A program made the position numbers and the translations under genes. A DNA stretch of 64,000 nt from Streptomyces tauricus (GTDB taxonomy: Bacteria > Actinomycetota > Actinomycetes > Streptomycetales > Streptomycetaceae): the NCBI RefSeq assembly GCF_014650955.1, contig NZ_BMVY01000037.1:1-64000 (forward strand), given 5' to 3'. Under the pieces are notes generated by a model that saw only the letters and a list, made by a program, of their open reading frames with translations, was not told where the DNA came from and searched no databases. This document shows, one piece after another, positions 15,359 to 24,396 of this stretch (positions are counted from its first letter, which is position 1; each line of letters begins with the position of its first letter).

Positions 15359-16387
15359 ATGGAAAACGGGGGATACCGCCCGACGAGGCGGGAGAGATTA
15401 TCCGAAATGATGGTGGGAGCGGCCACGCTCGAAAAGCCCAGGCTGCTGAGCGAACTGGATTCCCTGCCCTGCGACGGCTACCAGAAGCTGTGCAGGACGT
15501 TCCCGAAGCAGCACCTGGAACTGCAGCGGCTGTACGGGGTCTCCCAGCGGGCCTTCGAGAGGGAGACCAGGGTCTCGCTGATGGCCACCGTGGAGTACGC
15601 GCTCCGCAGTGCGCTCGCCTCTCCGCAACTCGACGAGAAGCAGTACAGCGCCGGCCTGGAGGACTACCTCGACAAGGAGATCGCCGGCATCCGGGCCAGG
15701 GTCCGCCAGGACAGAGCGGTCGCCGTCAGCCGCGGGCTCAACGTCGGGCTCTCCAGCGGACTGCTGCTCAGTCTCGTGCTGCTCAGCCTCCCGCTGATGG
15801 CGGGCGCGTGGGGGTGGCTCGGGCACCTGGGCATCACCTTGAACTGCAGCGACCGCTGGACGCTCATGGGTGTCTTCCTCAGCGGCGGCGCCGGGGCGTT
15901 CGGCGCGGTGTTCAGCGTGCTGGCGCGGCTGCGCAACAGCGGGGACGAACTGACCCGCCGCAAGACCAACGGCCACAGCGCGGCGGTCGTGCCGGGTCAG
16001 ATGGCACGGAGCATGCGGCACGAGGGCGTCTACCGGGTGGTCATCGGATGGGTCCTCGGCATCGCCGTGTTCCTGTTGCTGAGCGCCGAGTTCGCCCAGG
16101 TGATCGAGATCCCGGCCGCGACGGACGACATCTGCGGGGGGCGCGAGGAGGCAAGCACCTCGTTCTGGGTCTTCTGGTGCGCCATCGGCTTCCTGTCGGG
16201 CTTCAACGAACGATGGACGTTCGGCCTGCTGAACCGCTCGTCCCGTTCCTACGGCGCGGACGGCCGCGACGACCGGGACAGCAGGGACGACAGGGACAGC
16301 CGGGACGGCAGGGACGACGAGGACAGCACGGGCAGGGGCAGGAGGACGAGGGCTCAGGCGTCCGCCACCGAGTCGAAGTCCACCTGA
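15359..16387 (+). CDS. Membrane protein of unknown function
   Basis: 342 residues. The first 120 or so are soluble and helical (LELQRLYGVSQRAFERETRV, EKQYSAGLEDYLDKEIAGIR). Four hydrophobic segments follow (about 126-150, 163-190, 222-245, 262-282). The tail is a charged Asp/Arg/Ser repeat (RDDRDSRD). I do not recognise the family. ATG at 15359 has no ribosome binding site; ATG at 15407 follows GCGGGAGAG and may be the true start. It sits between the betaine binding protein and the inverted ATPase, and its 3' end overlaps the ATPase 3' end by 34 bp. An osmosensing role is conceivable from context only. Confidence 0.75.
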   Translation: MENGGYRPTRRERLSEMMVGAATLEKPRLLSELDSLPCDGYQKLCRTFPKQHLELQRLYGVSQRAFERETRVSLMATVEYALRSALASPQLDEKQYSAGLEDYLDKEIAGIRARVRQDRAVAVSRGLNVGLSSGLLLSLVLLSLPLMAGAWGWLGHLGITLNCSDRWTLMGVFLSGGAGAFGAVFSVLARLRNSGDELTRRKTNGHSAAVVPGQMARSMRHEGVYRVVIGWVLGIAVFLLLSAEFAQVIEIPAATDDICGGREEASTSFWVFWCAIGFLSGFNERWTFGLLNRSSRSYGADGRDDRDSRDDRDSRDGRDDEDSTGRGRRTRAQASATESKST

Positions 16388-17508
16388 CCCCGCGGCACAC
16401 CGAGCGCGTCCGCGTCCACCGAGCGGCGCAGCGCCTCGTGCAGTTTCGCCGGGGTCAGTACGCCGAGGAAGCGCGCCCCGTCGAGCACGGCCACCCAGCC
16501 GGCGTCGTGCTGGAGCATCACGCCGAAGGCCTGCTTGAGCGGGGCGCCCACCGGGACCCAGGACTTCATCCGGTGGACGAGGGCGGCCACCGTGCCGCCC
16601 CCGGCCAGTTCCTCGACACCCACCCAGCCGTGCAGATCGTCCTCCGCGTCCAGGACGACCGCCCAGCGAGCGCCCTCCGCGCGCAGCCGGCCGGCGGCCC
16701 GGTCGGCGGGCTCGTCGAGGCGGACGACCGGCGGCTGCTCCAGGTCGTCGGGCTCGATCTCGGTGACCGACAGCCGCTTCAGGCCCCGGTCGGCGCCCAC
16801 GAACTCCGCCACGTACGGGGTCGCCGGGGTGCCCAGTACCGCCCCGGGCGTGTCGTACTGCTCGATGCGGCCCTGCCCGTACACGGCGATGCGGTCGCCG
16901 AGCCGTACGGCCTCCTCGATGTCGTGCGTGACCAGCAGCACCGTCTTGCGCACGGCCGCCTGCATACGCAGGAACTCGTCCTGCAACTGCTCGCGCACCA
17001 CCGGGTCGACCGCCCCGAAGGGCTCGTCCATCAGCAGGACGGGCGGGTCGGCGGCCAGGGCCCGCGCCACGCCGACCCGCTGGCGCTGGCCGCCGGAGAG
17101 CTGGTCCGGATAGCGCGGGCCGAACGTCTTCGGGTCCAGCCCCACGAGGTCGAGCAGTTCGGCGGCCCGTGCCCGCGCCTTCGTCTTCTTCCAGCCGACG
17201 AGGGTGGGTACGGTCGCCGTGTTGTCGAGGACCGTGCGGTGCGGGAACAGGCCCACCTGCTGGATCACGTAACCGATCCGGCGGCGCAGCAGCACCGGGT
17301 CGACCGTCGCGATGTCCTCGCCGTCGACGAGGATCCGGCCCGAGGTCGGCTCGATGAGACGGTTGACCATCATCATGGTCGTCGTCTTGCCGCAGCCGGA
17401 CGGGCCCACGAGCGTGACGAGTTCGCCCTCGGACACCTCGAAGGAGAGCCCGTCCACAGCGGTCGTACCGTCCGGATAGCGCTTGGTGACCTGTTCGAAC
17501 CGGATCAT
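16354..17508 (-). CDS. Betaine/choline-type ABC transporter ATPase with CBS region
   Basis: 384 residues. The ATPase domain has Walker A GPSGCGKTT, the signature LSGGQRQRVGVARAL, Walker B VLLMDEPFGAVDP and the His switch TH. The remaining 140 residues are CBS-like (WAVVLDAEDDLHGWVGVEEL; GWVAVLDGARFLGVLTPAKL), the module through which OpuA-type transporters sense ionic strength or nucleotides. It should energise the permeases at 12916-14258 although it is encoded on the other strand. It begins only 33 bp after lutC, in the same direction, with no promoter I can see in the gap, so it may be co-transcribed with lutABC. Confidence 0.92.
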   Translation of the reverse strand: MIRFEQVTKRYPDGTTAVDGLSFEVSEGELVTLVGPSGCGKTTTMMMVNRLIEPTSGRILVDGEDIATVDPVLLRRRIGYVIQQVGLFPHRTVLDNTATVPTLVGWKKTKARARAAELLDLVGLDPKTFGPRYPDQLSGGQRQRVGVARALAADPPVLLMDEPFGAVDPVVREQLQDEFLRMQAAVRKTVLLVTHDIEEAVRLGDRIAVYGQGRIEQYDTPGAVLGTPATPYVAEFVGADRGLKRLSVTEIEPDDLEQPPVVRLDEPADRAAGRLRAEGARWAVVLDAEDDLHGWVGVEELAGGGTVAALVHRMKSWVPVGAPLKQAFGVMLQHDAGWVAVLDGARFLGVLTPAKLHEALRRSVDADALGVPRGQVDFDSVADA

Positions 17509-17541
17509 GCCTTCACGCTAACCGCGTCCGTCACTCCCCGC

Positions 17542-18192
17542 TCATTCTCCGCTCACCAGCACCACCTCAAGGGTGCGCGGACCGTGCACCCCCTCGACCC
17601 GGTCGAGTTCGATGTCACTGGTGGCGGACGGGCCCGAGATCCAGGTCAGCGGGCGGGCCGGATCGAGGCGCTCCAGGCCCTGGGGCACGGAGGTCACCAC
17701 CTGGTCGGGCACGCGGACGACACAGATGTGGTGGTCCGGGACCAGCGTGATCCGGCGGCGGCCCTGATCCGGGCTCCCGTCCAGCACGATGGTGCCGGTC
17801 TCGGCGATGGCGACGGCACACGCCGTGACCACACTGTCGACGCGGTCCAGTTCGTCCGGGGTGTTCGCGGCCGAGTCGGGCACCTGGGCGACCTCGGTGG
17901 CCGCGAGCCACCCGGGGTCCAGGCCCGTCGGTACGGAGACTGCCGTCGAACCCCGCTCGTCGAGGAGCCGGGCGATCGTCGCCGCCAGTTCGCCGGCCGC
18001 GCAGCGGTGCACGAGGGCCCGGTAGTCCGCCAGGTTCTCCGCCAGCAGATCCACCGTCCCGGCGACACTCCGGTGACCGTGCTCGCGCAGATACGGGCGC
18101 GCGAAGGCCTGGTCGTACGGCGTGTCGTCCGGCGGCACATCGGCCAGCGCACGCCGTACCCGGGCCAGGATCAGATCCCTGCTGCCACTCAC
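17542..18192 (-). CDS. lutC: L-lactate utilisation protein LutC
   Basis: 216 residues, a LUD-domain protein. Characteristic stretches are VACAVAIAETGTIVLD-like (seen as TACAVAIAETGTIVL) and DHHICVVRVPDQVV. LutC works with LutA and LutB in the membrane-associated iron-sulphur complex that oxidises L-lactate to pyruvate. The GTG at 18192 overlaps the lutB stop (GTGA), so the two are translated together. It is the last lut gene; a betaine-transporter ATPase follows after 33 bp. Confidence 0.93.
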   Translation of the reverse strand: MSGSRDLILARVRRALADVPPDDTPYDQAFARPYLREHGHRSVAGTVDLLAENLADYRALVHRCAAGELAATIARLLDERGSTAVSVPTGLDPGWLAATEVAQVPDSAANTPDELDRVDSVVTACAVAIAETGTIVLDGSPDQGRRRITLVPDHHICVVRVPDQVVTSVPQGLERLDPARPLTWISGPSATSDIELDRVEGVHGPRTLEVVLVSGE

Positions 18193-19736
18193 TTCGAGGT
18201 GTCCTTTCCGCCCGGAAGTCCGCCCGGAGGTCCGCCCTGAGGTCCACCCTGCGGTCCGTCCTGGGGCCGCTGTCCGCTCCGCGTCCGCTGCCACCAGTCG
18301 CGGAACGGCTCCGCGGGCACCGCCGGCAGCGACCGGGTCTCGCTCCACGCCTTGCCGGGGCCCGGCAGCGTCCGCGGGTGGAAGCGACGCGTGCGGGACG
18401 CCACCCGCTGGCCGGTGCGCAGCGCGCCCGGATGACTGAACGCCCACCGGGCGGCACGCATCGCCGCACGCTCGGCGGCATGCCCCTTCGCGGGCTTGAG
18501 CACGACCTTGGCGCCCTCGCGGGTCACGGTGCCGCCCTGCACGACCCGTTCCCGCAAGTGCACCAGCACCTCCGGGATGTCGATCGCCACCGGGCACACG
18601 TCGTAGCAGGCGCCGCACAGCGAGGACGCGTACGGGAGTGAGGCGTCGATCTCGCTCTGGGTGCCCCGCAGTTGAGGGCTGAGGATCGCGCCGATCGGGC
18701 CCGGGTAGACCGAGCCGTACGCGTGCCCGCCCGCCCGCTCGTACACCGGGCAGACATTGAGACACGCCGAGCAGCGGATGCAGCGCAGCGCCTGGCGTCC
18801 GACCTCGTCGGCCAGCGTGTCGGTGCGTCCGTTGTCGATGAGCACCAGATGAAAGTCCTGCGGCCCGTCCTCGTCGGTGGTGCCCGTCCACGTCGAGGTG
18901 TACGGGTTCATGCGCTCGGCCGTCGAGGAGCGGGGGAGGGTCTGCAGGAAGACCTCCAGGTCCTGCCAGGTCGGCACGATCTTCTCGATGCCGACGACCG
19001 AGATCAGTGTCTCGGGCAGGGTCAGGCACATCCGGCCGTTGCCCTCGGACTCCACCACGACCAGCGTGCCCGTCTCGGCGACCATGAAGTTGGCGCCGGA
19101 CACACCGACCTTGGCGCGCAGGAACTTCTCCCGCAGGTGCAGGCGGGCCGCGTCCGCGAGTTCGGCGGGTGTGTCGGTCAGGCCCTCCGGCGCCGGGCGG
19201 CCCCACTCGCTCATCTCGCGCGCGAAGATGTCCCGGATCTCGCCGCGGTTGCGGTGGATGGCCGGGACGAGGATGTGCGAGGGCCGGTCCTTGCCCAACT
19301 GCACGATCAGCTCGGCGAGATCGGTCTCGTAGGCGTGGATGCCCTCGGCTTCGAGCGCTTCGTTGAGGCCGATCTCCTGCGTGGCCATCGACTTGACCTT
19401 GACGACCTCGCTCTCACCGGTCGCCTTGACGAGGTACGTCACGATCCGGTTGGCCTCGTCCGCGTCGGCGGCCCAGTGCACGGTGCCGCCCGCCGCCGTG
19501 ACCGACTCCTCCAACTGCACGAGATAACGGTCGAGATGACGGAGGGTGTGGTCCTTGATCTGCTTGCCGGCCTCGCGCAGCTCGGCCCAGTCGGAGACCT
19601 CCGCGACCGCCTTCGCGCGCTTGGCGCGGATGGTGTGCGTCGCGTGCCGCAGATTGCCGCGCAGCGTCTGGTTGTGGACGGCCTCGTGCGCGGCCTTCGG
19701 AAAGGCCGGCATCCCGAGATACGTGCCACCGCTCAT
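18189..19736 (-). CDS. lutB: L-lactate utilisation iron-sulphur protein LutB
   Basis: 515 residues. The first 300 form the LUD domain (FMVAETGTLVVVESEGNGRM). Two 4Fe-4S motifs follow, CIRCSACLNVCPV near residue 319 and CGACYDVCPVAID near 372. LutB is the electron-transferring core of the LutABC lactate oxidation complex. The C-terminal 35 residues are a Gly/Pro/Gln repeat (QDGPQGGPQGGPPGG), an unusual and probably disordered tail. ATG at 19736 overlaps the lutA stop by 4 nt, and the lutB stop overlaps lutC. Confidence 0.95.
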   Translation of the reverse strand: MSGGTYLGMPAFPKAAHEAVHNQTLRGNLRHATHTIRAKRAKAVAEVSDWAELREAGKQIKDHTLRHLDRYLVQLEESVTAAGGTVHWAADADEANRIVTYLVKATGESEVVKVKSMATQEIGLNEALEAEGIHAYETDLAELIVQLGKDRPSHILVPAIHRNRGEIRDIFAREMSEWGRPAPEGLTDTPAELADAARLHLREKFLRAKVGVSGANFMVAETGTLVVVESEGNGRMCLTLPETLISVVGIEKIVPTWQDLEVFLQTLPRSSTAERMNPYTSTWTGTTDEDGPQDFHLVLIDNGRTDTLADEVGRQALRCIRCSACLNVCPVYERAGGHAYGSVYPGPIGAILSPQLRGTQSEIDASLPYASSLCGACYDVCPVAIDIPEVLVHLRERVVQGGTVTREGAKVVLKPAKGHAAERAAMRAARWAFSHPGALRTGQRVASRTRRFHPRTLPGPGKAWSETRSLPAVPAEPFRDWWQRTRSGQRPQDGPQGGPQGGPPGGLPGGKDTSK

Positions 19737-20485
19737 GCCCGCTCCTCCTCCGTGCTCGCCAGGATCTCCGCGATGTGTACCGGGCGCATGCCCGTCCTGA
19801 GCCGGGTCATGGTGCCGCCGATGTGCATGAGACAGGAGTTGTCGGCGGCGCACAGCACGTCGGCGCCCGTCGACTCGGCGTTGCGGACCTTGTCGGCCCC
19901 CATCGCCGCCGAGACATCGGAGTTCTTGAGCGCGAAGGTGCCACCGAAGCCGCAGCACTCGTCGGCGCCCGGCAGCTCTTTCAGCTCAAGTCCCTTGACG
20001 GACTGGAGCAGTCGGCGCGGCCGGTCGCCGAGCCCCAGGCTGCGCAGTCCGTGGCAGGTCGGGTGGTAGGTGACGGTGTGCGGGTAGTACGCGCCCACGT
20101 CGGTCACCTCGAGCACGTCCACCAGGAACTCGGTCAGCTCGTAGGTCTTCGGCACGACCGGTGCGAGGGTCGTGGCGAGACCGTCGCCCCGGCCCTCCGC
20201 GCGGGCCCGCTCACCCATCCGGGGATACAGCTCGCGCACCATCGCGCCGCACGACCCGGAGGGCGTCACGATCGCGTCGTACTCGCCGAACACATCGGAG
20301 AAGTGCCGGGCCAGTGGTTCGGCCTCGTGGCGGTATCCGGTGTTGTAGTGCGCCTGCCCGCAGCAGGTCTGCGCCATCGGGAAGTCGACGTCGACGCCCA
20401 GCCTGGTCAGCAGCTTCACGACGGCTCGGCCTGTGTCCGGGTACAGCGTGTCGTTGACACAGGTCAGGAACAGGGCGACACGCAT
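19733..20485 (-). CDS. lutA: L-lactate utilisation protein LutA (CCG domain)
   Basis: 250 residues. It carries the two Cys-rich CCG domains of the LutA/GlpC/HdrB family: FLTCVNDTLYP with MAQTCCGQAHYN, and THPTCHG-type YHPTCHGLRSL with ADECCGFGGTFA. It is the first subunit of the LutABC L-lactate oxidation complex. The start (ATG 20485, after ATAGGAG) leads the operon. The adjacent rha genes make L-lactaldehyde and then L-lactate, so this operon would complete rhamnose catabolism to pyruvate. No regulator gene is adjacent. Confidence 0.95.
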   Translation of the reverse strand: MRVALFLTCVNDTLYPDTGRAVVKLLTRLGVDVDFPMAQTCCGQAHYNTGYRHEAEPLARHFSDVFGEYDAIVTPSGSCGAMVRELYPRMGERARAEGRGDGLATTLAPVVPKTYELTEFLVDVLEVTDVGAYYPHTVTYHPTCHGLRSLGLGDRPRRLLQSVKGLELKELPGADECCGFGGTFALKNSDVSAAMGADKVRNAESTGADVLCAADNSCLMHIGGTMTRLRTGMRPVHIAEILASTEEERA

Positions 20486-20600
20486 CGCGGCTCCTATAGA
20501 TCATTCATCGGATGGGTACACGGTACGCGGCGCGGGGTCCTGCCGGAATGAGCGGTGACCCCACTGTGGGTCTTCGGTTGCCGGCAGACCGTGGCTGGGC

Positions 20601-20630
20601 GCGCAGTTCCCCGCGCCCCTTGCGGGGCGC
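20601..20630. terminator. Dispersed Streptomyces repeat with terminator hairpin
   Basis: GCGCAGTTCCCCGCGCCCCT (20601-20620) is a widely dispersed intergenic element in Streptomyces; related copies lie at 43581-43663. Its 3' half forms a hairpin, GCGCCCC-TTGC-GGGGCGC (20613-20630). It lies 23 bp beyond the rhaB stop on the leftward strand, so it probably ends the rha operon before lutA. Confidence 0.6.
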
Positions 20631-20652
20631 CTGTGCTGGGCGGAATCTCATG

Positions 20653-22116
20653 TCATCGGCCCGGGAGTCGGGCCTCGGCCGTCTGCCAGGCCGCCGTGGT
20701 GCCCTGGGGCTCGTAGCGGGTCAATTGCTGCGTACGGACCAGTAGTTGGCGCATCTCGGTGCGGTCGCCCGTCTGGCCGTTGGCGCGGGCCTGGACCAGG
20801 ACGTTGCCCAGGGCCGCCGCCTCGGGTGGGCCCGCCACGACCGGGAGGCCGCAGGCGTCGGCGGTGAGGCGGCACAGCAGGGCGTTGCGGGCGCCGCCGC
20901 CGACGATGTGCACGACGTCGACCGGGTGGTCGGCCAGCTCCTGCGCCTGGCGGACGGCCCGGCGGTGGGCGAGCGCGAGCGAGTCGAGGATGCACCGGGT
21001 GATCTCGGCGCGCGACCCGGGCACGGGCTGCCCCGACGCGCGGCAGGCGTCGGCGATCCGGGACGGCATCCGGCCGGGCGCCAGGAACTCCGCGTCCCCC
21101 GCGTCCACGACGGACCGCAGCGCCGGCACCTCGGCCGCGGCGGCCAGCAGCTCCCCGAGGTCGGGGTTGCCCCACTCCCGCAGGCACTCCTGGAGCAGCC
21201 ACAGGCCCATGATGTTCCGCAGATAGCGGACCGTGCCGTCCAGGCCCAGCTCGTTGGTGAAGTTCGCGGCACGGCTCGCCTCGGTGAGGACGGGCGCCGT
21301 CAGCTCCAGGCCCACCAGCGACCAGGTGCCGGTGCAGATGTACGCGAACCGCTCGTTCACGGCCGGTACGGCGGCCACCGCGGAGGCGGTGTCGTGCGAA
21401 CCGACGGTCGTCACCGGGACCGGACCCGTCAGCCCGGTCTCCTCCAGGACGTCCGGCCGCAGCAGTCCGGCCGGGTCGCCGGGCCGCCGCAGCGGCGCGA
21501 ACAGCTCCAGGTCGATGCCGAGGCGGGCCGCGACGTCGTACGACCAGTCGCCCGTACGCGGATCGATCAGCTGGGTGGTGGAGGCGTTGGTCAGCTCCGT
21601 GCCCGCCTCACCCGTCAGCCAGTACGTCAGCAGGTCCGGGATGAGCAACAGGCGCTTGGCGTGCGCGAGTTGGGTGGAGGAGCCGGCCGCCACCAGCTGG
21701 TACAGGGTGTTGAAGGGCGCGTACTGGAGTCCGGTGGCCGCGTACAGCTCGGCGGCGGGCACGGTGGCCCACACCTTCTCCGCGACGCCCTGGGTACGGG
21801 TGTCGCGGTAGTGCACCGGGTTGCCGAGCAGCGCCCCGTCGGCGTCGAGCAGGCCGTAGTCGACGGCCCAGCTGTCGATGCCGACCGAGTCGACGTGCCC
21901 CGCCGCGCGCAGCCCGTCGAGGACCCCCGCGTACAGGGAGAGGATGTCCCAGCGCAGGCCCTCGGGCGTACGCACGGGCCGGTTCGGGAAGCGGTGGGCC
22001 TCCGTCAGCTCCAGCGAGTCGGGGCCGACGCGGCCGACCATGACACGTCCGCTGGACGCGCCGAGGTCGACCGCGGCGTACGACTTCACAGCCGTCTCCC
22101 GGGTGGGACCGGTCAT
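20653..22116 (-). CDS. rhaB: Rhamnulokinase
   Basis: 487 residues of the FGGY carbohydrate kinase family. The N-terminal phosphate motif is AAVDLGASSGRVMVG. VGIDSWAVDYGLLD is the signature that separates rhamnulokinases from other FGGY kinases. DIL-type SHDTASAVAAVP, TGTWSLVG and VHIVGGGARNALLC complete the ATP site. It phosphorylates L-rhamnulose to L-rhamnulose-1-phosphate in the cytoplasm. ATG at 22116 overlaps the upstream rhaEW stop as ATGA, so the two are coupled in the order rhaI-rhaEW-rhaB. Confidence 0.95.
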   Translation of the reverse strand: MTGPTRETAVKSYAAVDLGASSGRVMVGRVGPDSLELTEAHRFPNRPVRTPEGLRWDILSLYAGVLDGLRAAGHVDSVGIDSWAVDYGLLDADGALLGNPVHYRDTRTQGVAEKVWATVPAAELYAATGLQYAPFNTLYQLVAAGSSTQLAHAKRLLLIPDLLTYWLTGEAGTELTNASTTQLIDPRTGDWSYDVAARLGIDLELFAPLRRPGDPAGLLRPDVLEETGLTGPVPVTTVGSHDTASAVAAVPAVNERFAYICTGTWSLVGLELTAPVLTEASRAANFTNELGLDGTVRYLRNIMGLWLLQECLREWGNPDLGELLAAAAEVPALRSVVDAGDAEFLAPGRMPSRIADACRASGQPVPGSRAEITRCILDSLALAHRRAVRQAQELADHPVDVVHIVGGGARNALLCRLTADACGLPVVAGPPEAAALGNVLVQARANGQTGDRTEMRQLLVRTQQLTRYEPQGTTAAWQTAEARLPGR

Positions 22117-24152
22117 CGGAGGAACGCGGCGGCGACGCCGGCGTCGACCGGGACGTGCAGACCGGTGGTGTGTGTGAGGTCGCCGCCCGTCAGCGCGAAC
22201 ACGGCGTTGGCGACGTGCTCGGGCAGGACCTCGCGCTTGAGGATGGTCCGCTGGGCGTAGAACTCGCCGAGCTTCTCCTCCTCGATGCCGTAGGTGGCGG
22301 CGCGCTGGGCACCCCAGCCGCCCGCGAAGATCCCGGAGCCGCGGACGACGCCGTCGGGGTTGACGCCGTTGACGCGGATGCCGTGCTCGCCCAGCTCTGC
22401 GGCGAGCAGGCGGACCTGGTGGGCCTGGTCGGCCTTGGTCGCCGAGTAGGCGATGTTGTTCGGGCCCGCGAAGACGGCGTTCTTGGACGCGATGTAGATG
22501 ACATCCCCGCCGAGCCCCTGCGCGATCATCACCCGGGCCGCCTCGCGCGAGACGAGGAAGGAACCGCGGGCCATGATGTCGTGCTGGAGGTCCCAGTCCT
22601 TCGCCGTGGTCTCCAGGAGCGGCTTGGAGATGGAGATACCGGCGTTGTTCACGACGAGGTCGACACCGCCGAAGGCGAGGACCGCCGCCTTGAAGGCCTC
22701 GGCGATCTGCTCCTCGGAGGTCACGTCCACGGCGACGGCGACGGCCTTGTCGGGGCCGCCGAGCGCGGTGGCGACCTCGGCGGCGTTCTCCGCGTTGAGG
22801 TCCGCGATCACGACACAGGCGCCCTCGGCGACGAGCCGCTCGGCGATCGCCTTGCCGATACCGCTGCCGGCGCCGGTCACGAGCGCGACCCGCGTGGCGA
22901 GCGGCTTGGCCTTCGGCATGCGCTGGAGCTTGGCTTCCTCAAGGGCCCAGTACTCGATGCGGAACTTCTCGGACTCCTCGATCGGCGCGTACGTCGAGAC
23001 GGCCTCGGCGCCGCGCATCACGTTGATGGCGTTGACGTAGAACTCGCCGGCGACGCGCGCGGTCTGCTTGTCCTTGCCGAAGGAGAACATGCCGACACCG
23101 GGGATCAGCACGATCGCCGGGTCCGCGCCGCGCATGGCGGGGGAGTCGGCGTCGGCGTGCCGCTGGTAGTAGGCCGCGTACTCGTCGCGGTACTCGGCGT
23201 GCAGCTCCTTCAGCCGCGCGATCGCCTCGTTGAGGTCGGCGGTCGGCGGCAGGTCGAGGACGAGCGGCCTGACCTTCGTCCGCAGGAAGTGGTCGGGGCA
23301 GGAGGTGCCGAGGGCGGCGAGGCGCGGGTGCTCGGCGCTCGCCAGGAAGTCGAGGACGACCTCGGAGTCGGTGAAGTGCCCGACCTGGGGCCGGTCCTGC
23401 GAGGCGATCGACCGGATGACGGGCGCGAGGGCGGCGGCCCGCTCCCGCCGCTCGGCGTCACCGAGAGCCGCGTACCCGTCGATCGCCGGACCGAAGGGCT
23501 GGGCCTTGCCGCGCTCGACGAGGAACTCCTCGGCCCTGCGGATGATGTGCAGCGAGTTGCGCTCGCACTCCTCGGCGGTGGCGCCCCAGGCGGTGATGCC
23601 GTGCCCGCCGAGGACACAGCCGATCGCCTGCGGGTTGGCCTCCTTCACGGCGGCGATGTCCAGCCCCAGCTGGAAACCGGGCCGCCGCCACGGCACCCAC
23701 ACCACACTGTCCCCGAAGCACTCGGCGGTCAGCTTCTCCCCGTCGGCCGCGCAGGCGAGCGCGATCCCGGAGTCGGGATGCAGATGATCGACATGGGCGG
23801 CGTCCACGAGCCCGTGCATGGCGGTGTCGATGGAAGGCGCGGCCCCGCCCTTCCCGTGCAGGCAGTAGTCGAAGGCGGCGACCATCTCGTCCTCGCGCTC
23901 GACGCCCGGGTACACGTCCTTCAGCGCCAGCAGCCGGTCGAGCCGCAGCACGGCTAGCCCGCCCTCGGTGAGGGTCCCCAGGTCGCCCCCGGACCCCTTG
24001 ACCCACATCAGCTCGACGTCCCCGCCGGTCACGGGATCGGCCCCGGTCCCCTTGGCGGACGTGTTCCCACCCGCGTAGTTGGTGTTACGAGGATCAGCAC
24101 CGAGCCGATTGGACCGCCCGAGCAGAGCGGCAGCTTCAGGATGGGTAGCCAT
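22113..24152 (-). CDS. Bifunctional rhamnulose-1-P aldolase/lactaldehyde dehydrogenase (RhaEW)
   Basis: 679 residues in two parts. The N-terminal class II aldolase domain (1 to about 390) carries NYAGGNTSAKG and the metal His pair in HVDHLHPDSG. The C-terminal SDR domain (from about 425) has TGAGSGIG, NNAGIS and the catalytic YSATK. Proteins of this kind (YuxG/RhaEW) split L-rhamnulose-1-phosphate into dihydroxyacetone phosphate and L-lactaldehyde and oxidise the latter to L-lactate. ATG at 24152 follows an AAGGAA site. The next gene overlaps as ATGA. The L-lactate made here is the substrate of the neighbouring lutABC products. Confidence 0.95.
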   Translation of the reverse strand: MATHPEAAALLGRSNRLGADPRNTNYAGGNTSAKGTGADPVTGGDVELMWVKGSGGDLGTLTEGGLAVLRLDRLLALKDVYPGVEREDEMVAAFDYCLHGKGGAAPSIDTAMHGLVDAAHVDHLHPDSGIALACAADGEKLTAECFGDSVVWVPWRRPGFQLGLDIAAVKEANPQAIGCVLGGHGITAWGATAEECERNSLHIIRRAEEFLVERGKAQPFGPAIDGYAALGDAERRERAAALAPVIRSIASQDRPQVGHFTDSEVVLDFLASAEHPRLAALGTSCPDHFLRTKVRPLVLDLPPTADLNEAIARLKELHAEYRDEYAAYYQRHADADSPAMRGADPAIVLIPGVGMFSFGKDKQTARVAGEFYVNAINVMRGAEAVSTYAPIEESEKFRIEYWALEEAKLQRMPKAKPLATRVALVTGAGSGIGKAIAERLVAEGACVVIADLNAENAAEVATALGGPDKAVAVAVDVTSEEQIAEAFKAAVLAFGGVDLVVNNAGISISKPLLETTAKDWDLQHDIMARGSFLVSREAARVMIAQGLGGDVIYIASKNAVFAGPNNIAYSATKADQAHQVRLLAAELGEHGIRVNGVNPDGVVRGSGIFAGGWGAQRAATYGIEEEKLGEFYAQRTILKREVLPEHVANAVFALTGGDLTHTTGLHVPVDAGVAAAFLR

Positions 24153-24200
24153 GTTCCAGTTCCTTAAAGAAGAGAGAGGAGAAAGCCCCGCGAGGGGTTC

Positions 24201-24313
24201 GGGGCTGTATCAGTTCGTGGCTCCGCCGCGGGACGCGCGACCGGCACCGGACCGCCGCCGGCCGGGCCCCGTCAGGGGCACGGGGCCGTATCGATGTGCG
24301 GCTCCGCCGCGGG
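24201..24313. repeat. Two copies of a 32-bp GC-rich element
   Basis: Two related 32-bp units, each beginning GGGGCYGTATC and ending GGCTCCGCCGCGGG, lie at 24201-24232 and 24282-24313 between rhaI and rhaEW. The 244-bp gap holds nothing else I can recognise. Each copy contains the partly self-complementary CGGCTCCGCCGCG, so it can fold and may modulate expression within the operon. Confidence 0.5.
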
Positions 24314-24396
24314 GCACGGCCGGCCACAGCCGACCCGCGGTCGGCTCCCGGCCTCAGCCCCCACGGCGAGTGGACCGCCGAGACCGGAACAGAGGG

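Noticed and set aside
15490..18240. 916-codon rightward frame
   Set aside because: It is the antisense shadow of the ATPase and lutC genes; Arg/Pro/His-rich and without any family motif.
20746..23957. Long rightward frames opposite rhaB and rhaEW
   Set aside because: High-GC antisense frames with Val/Gly/Asp/Arg bias; the leftward frames carry complete kinase, aldolase and SDR motifs.
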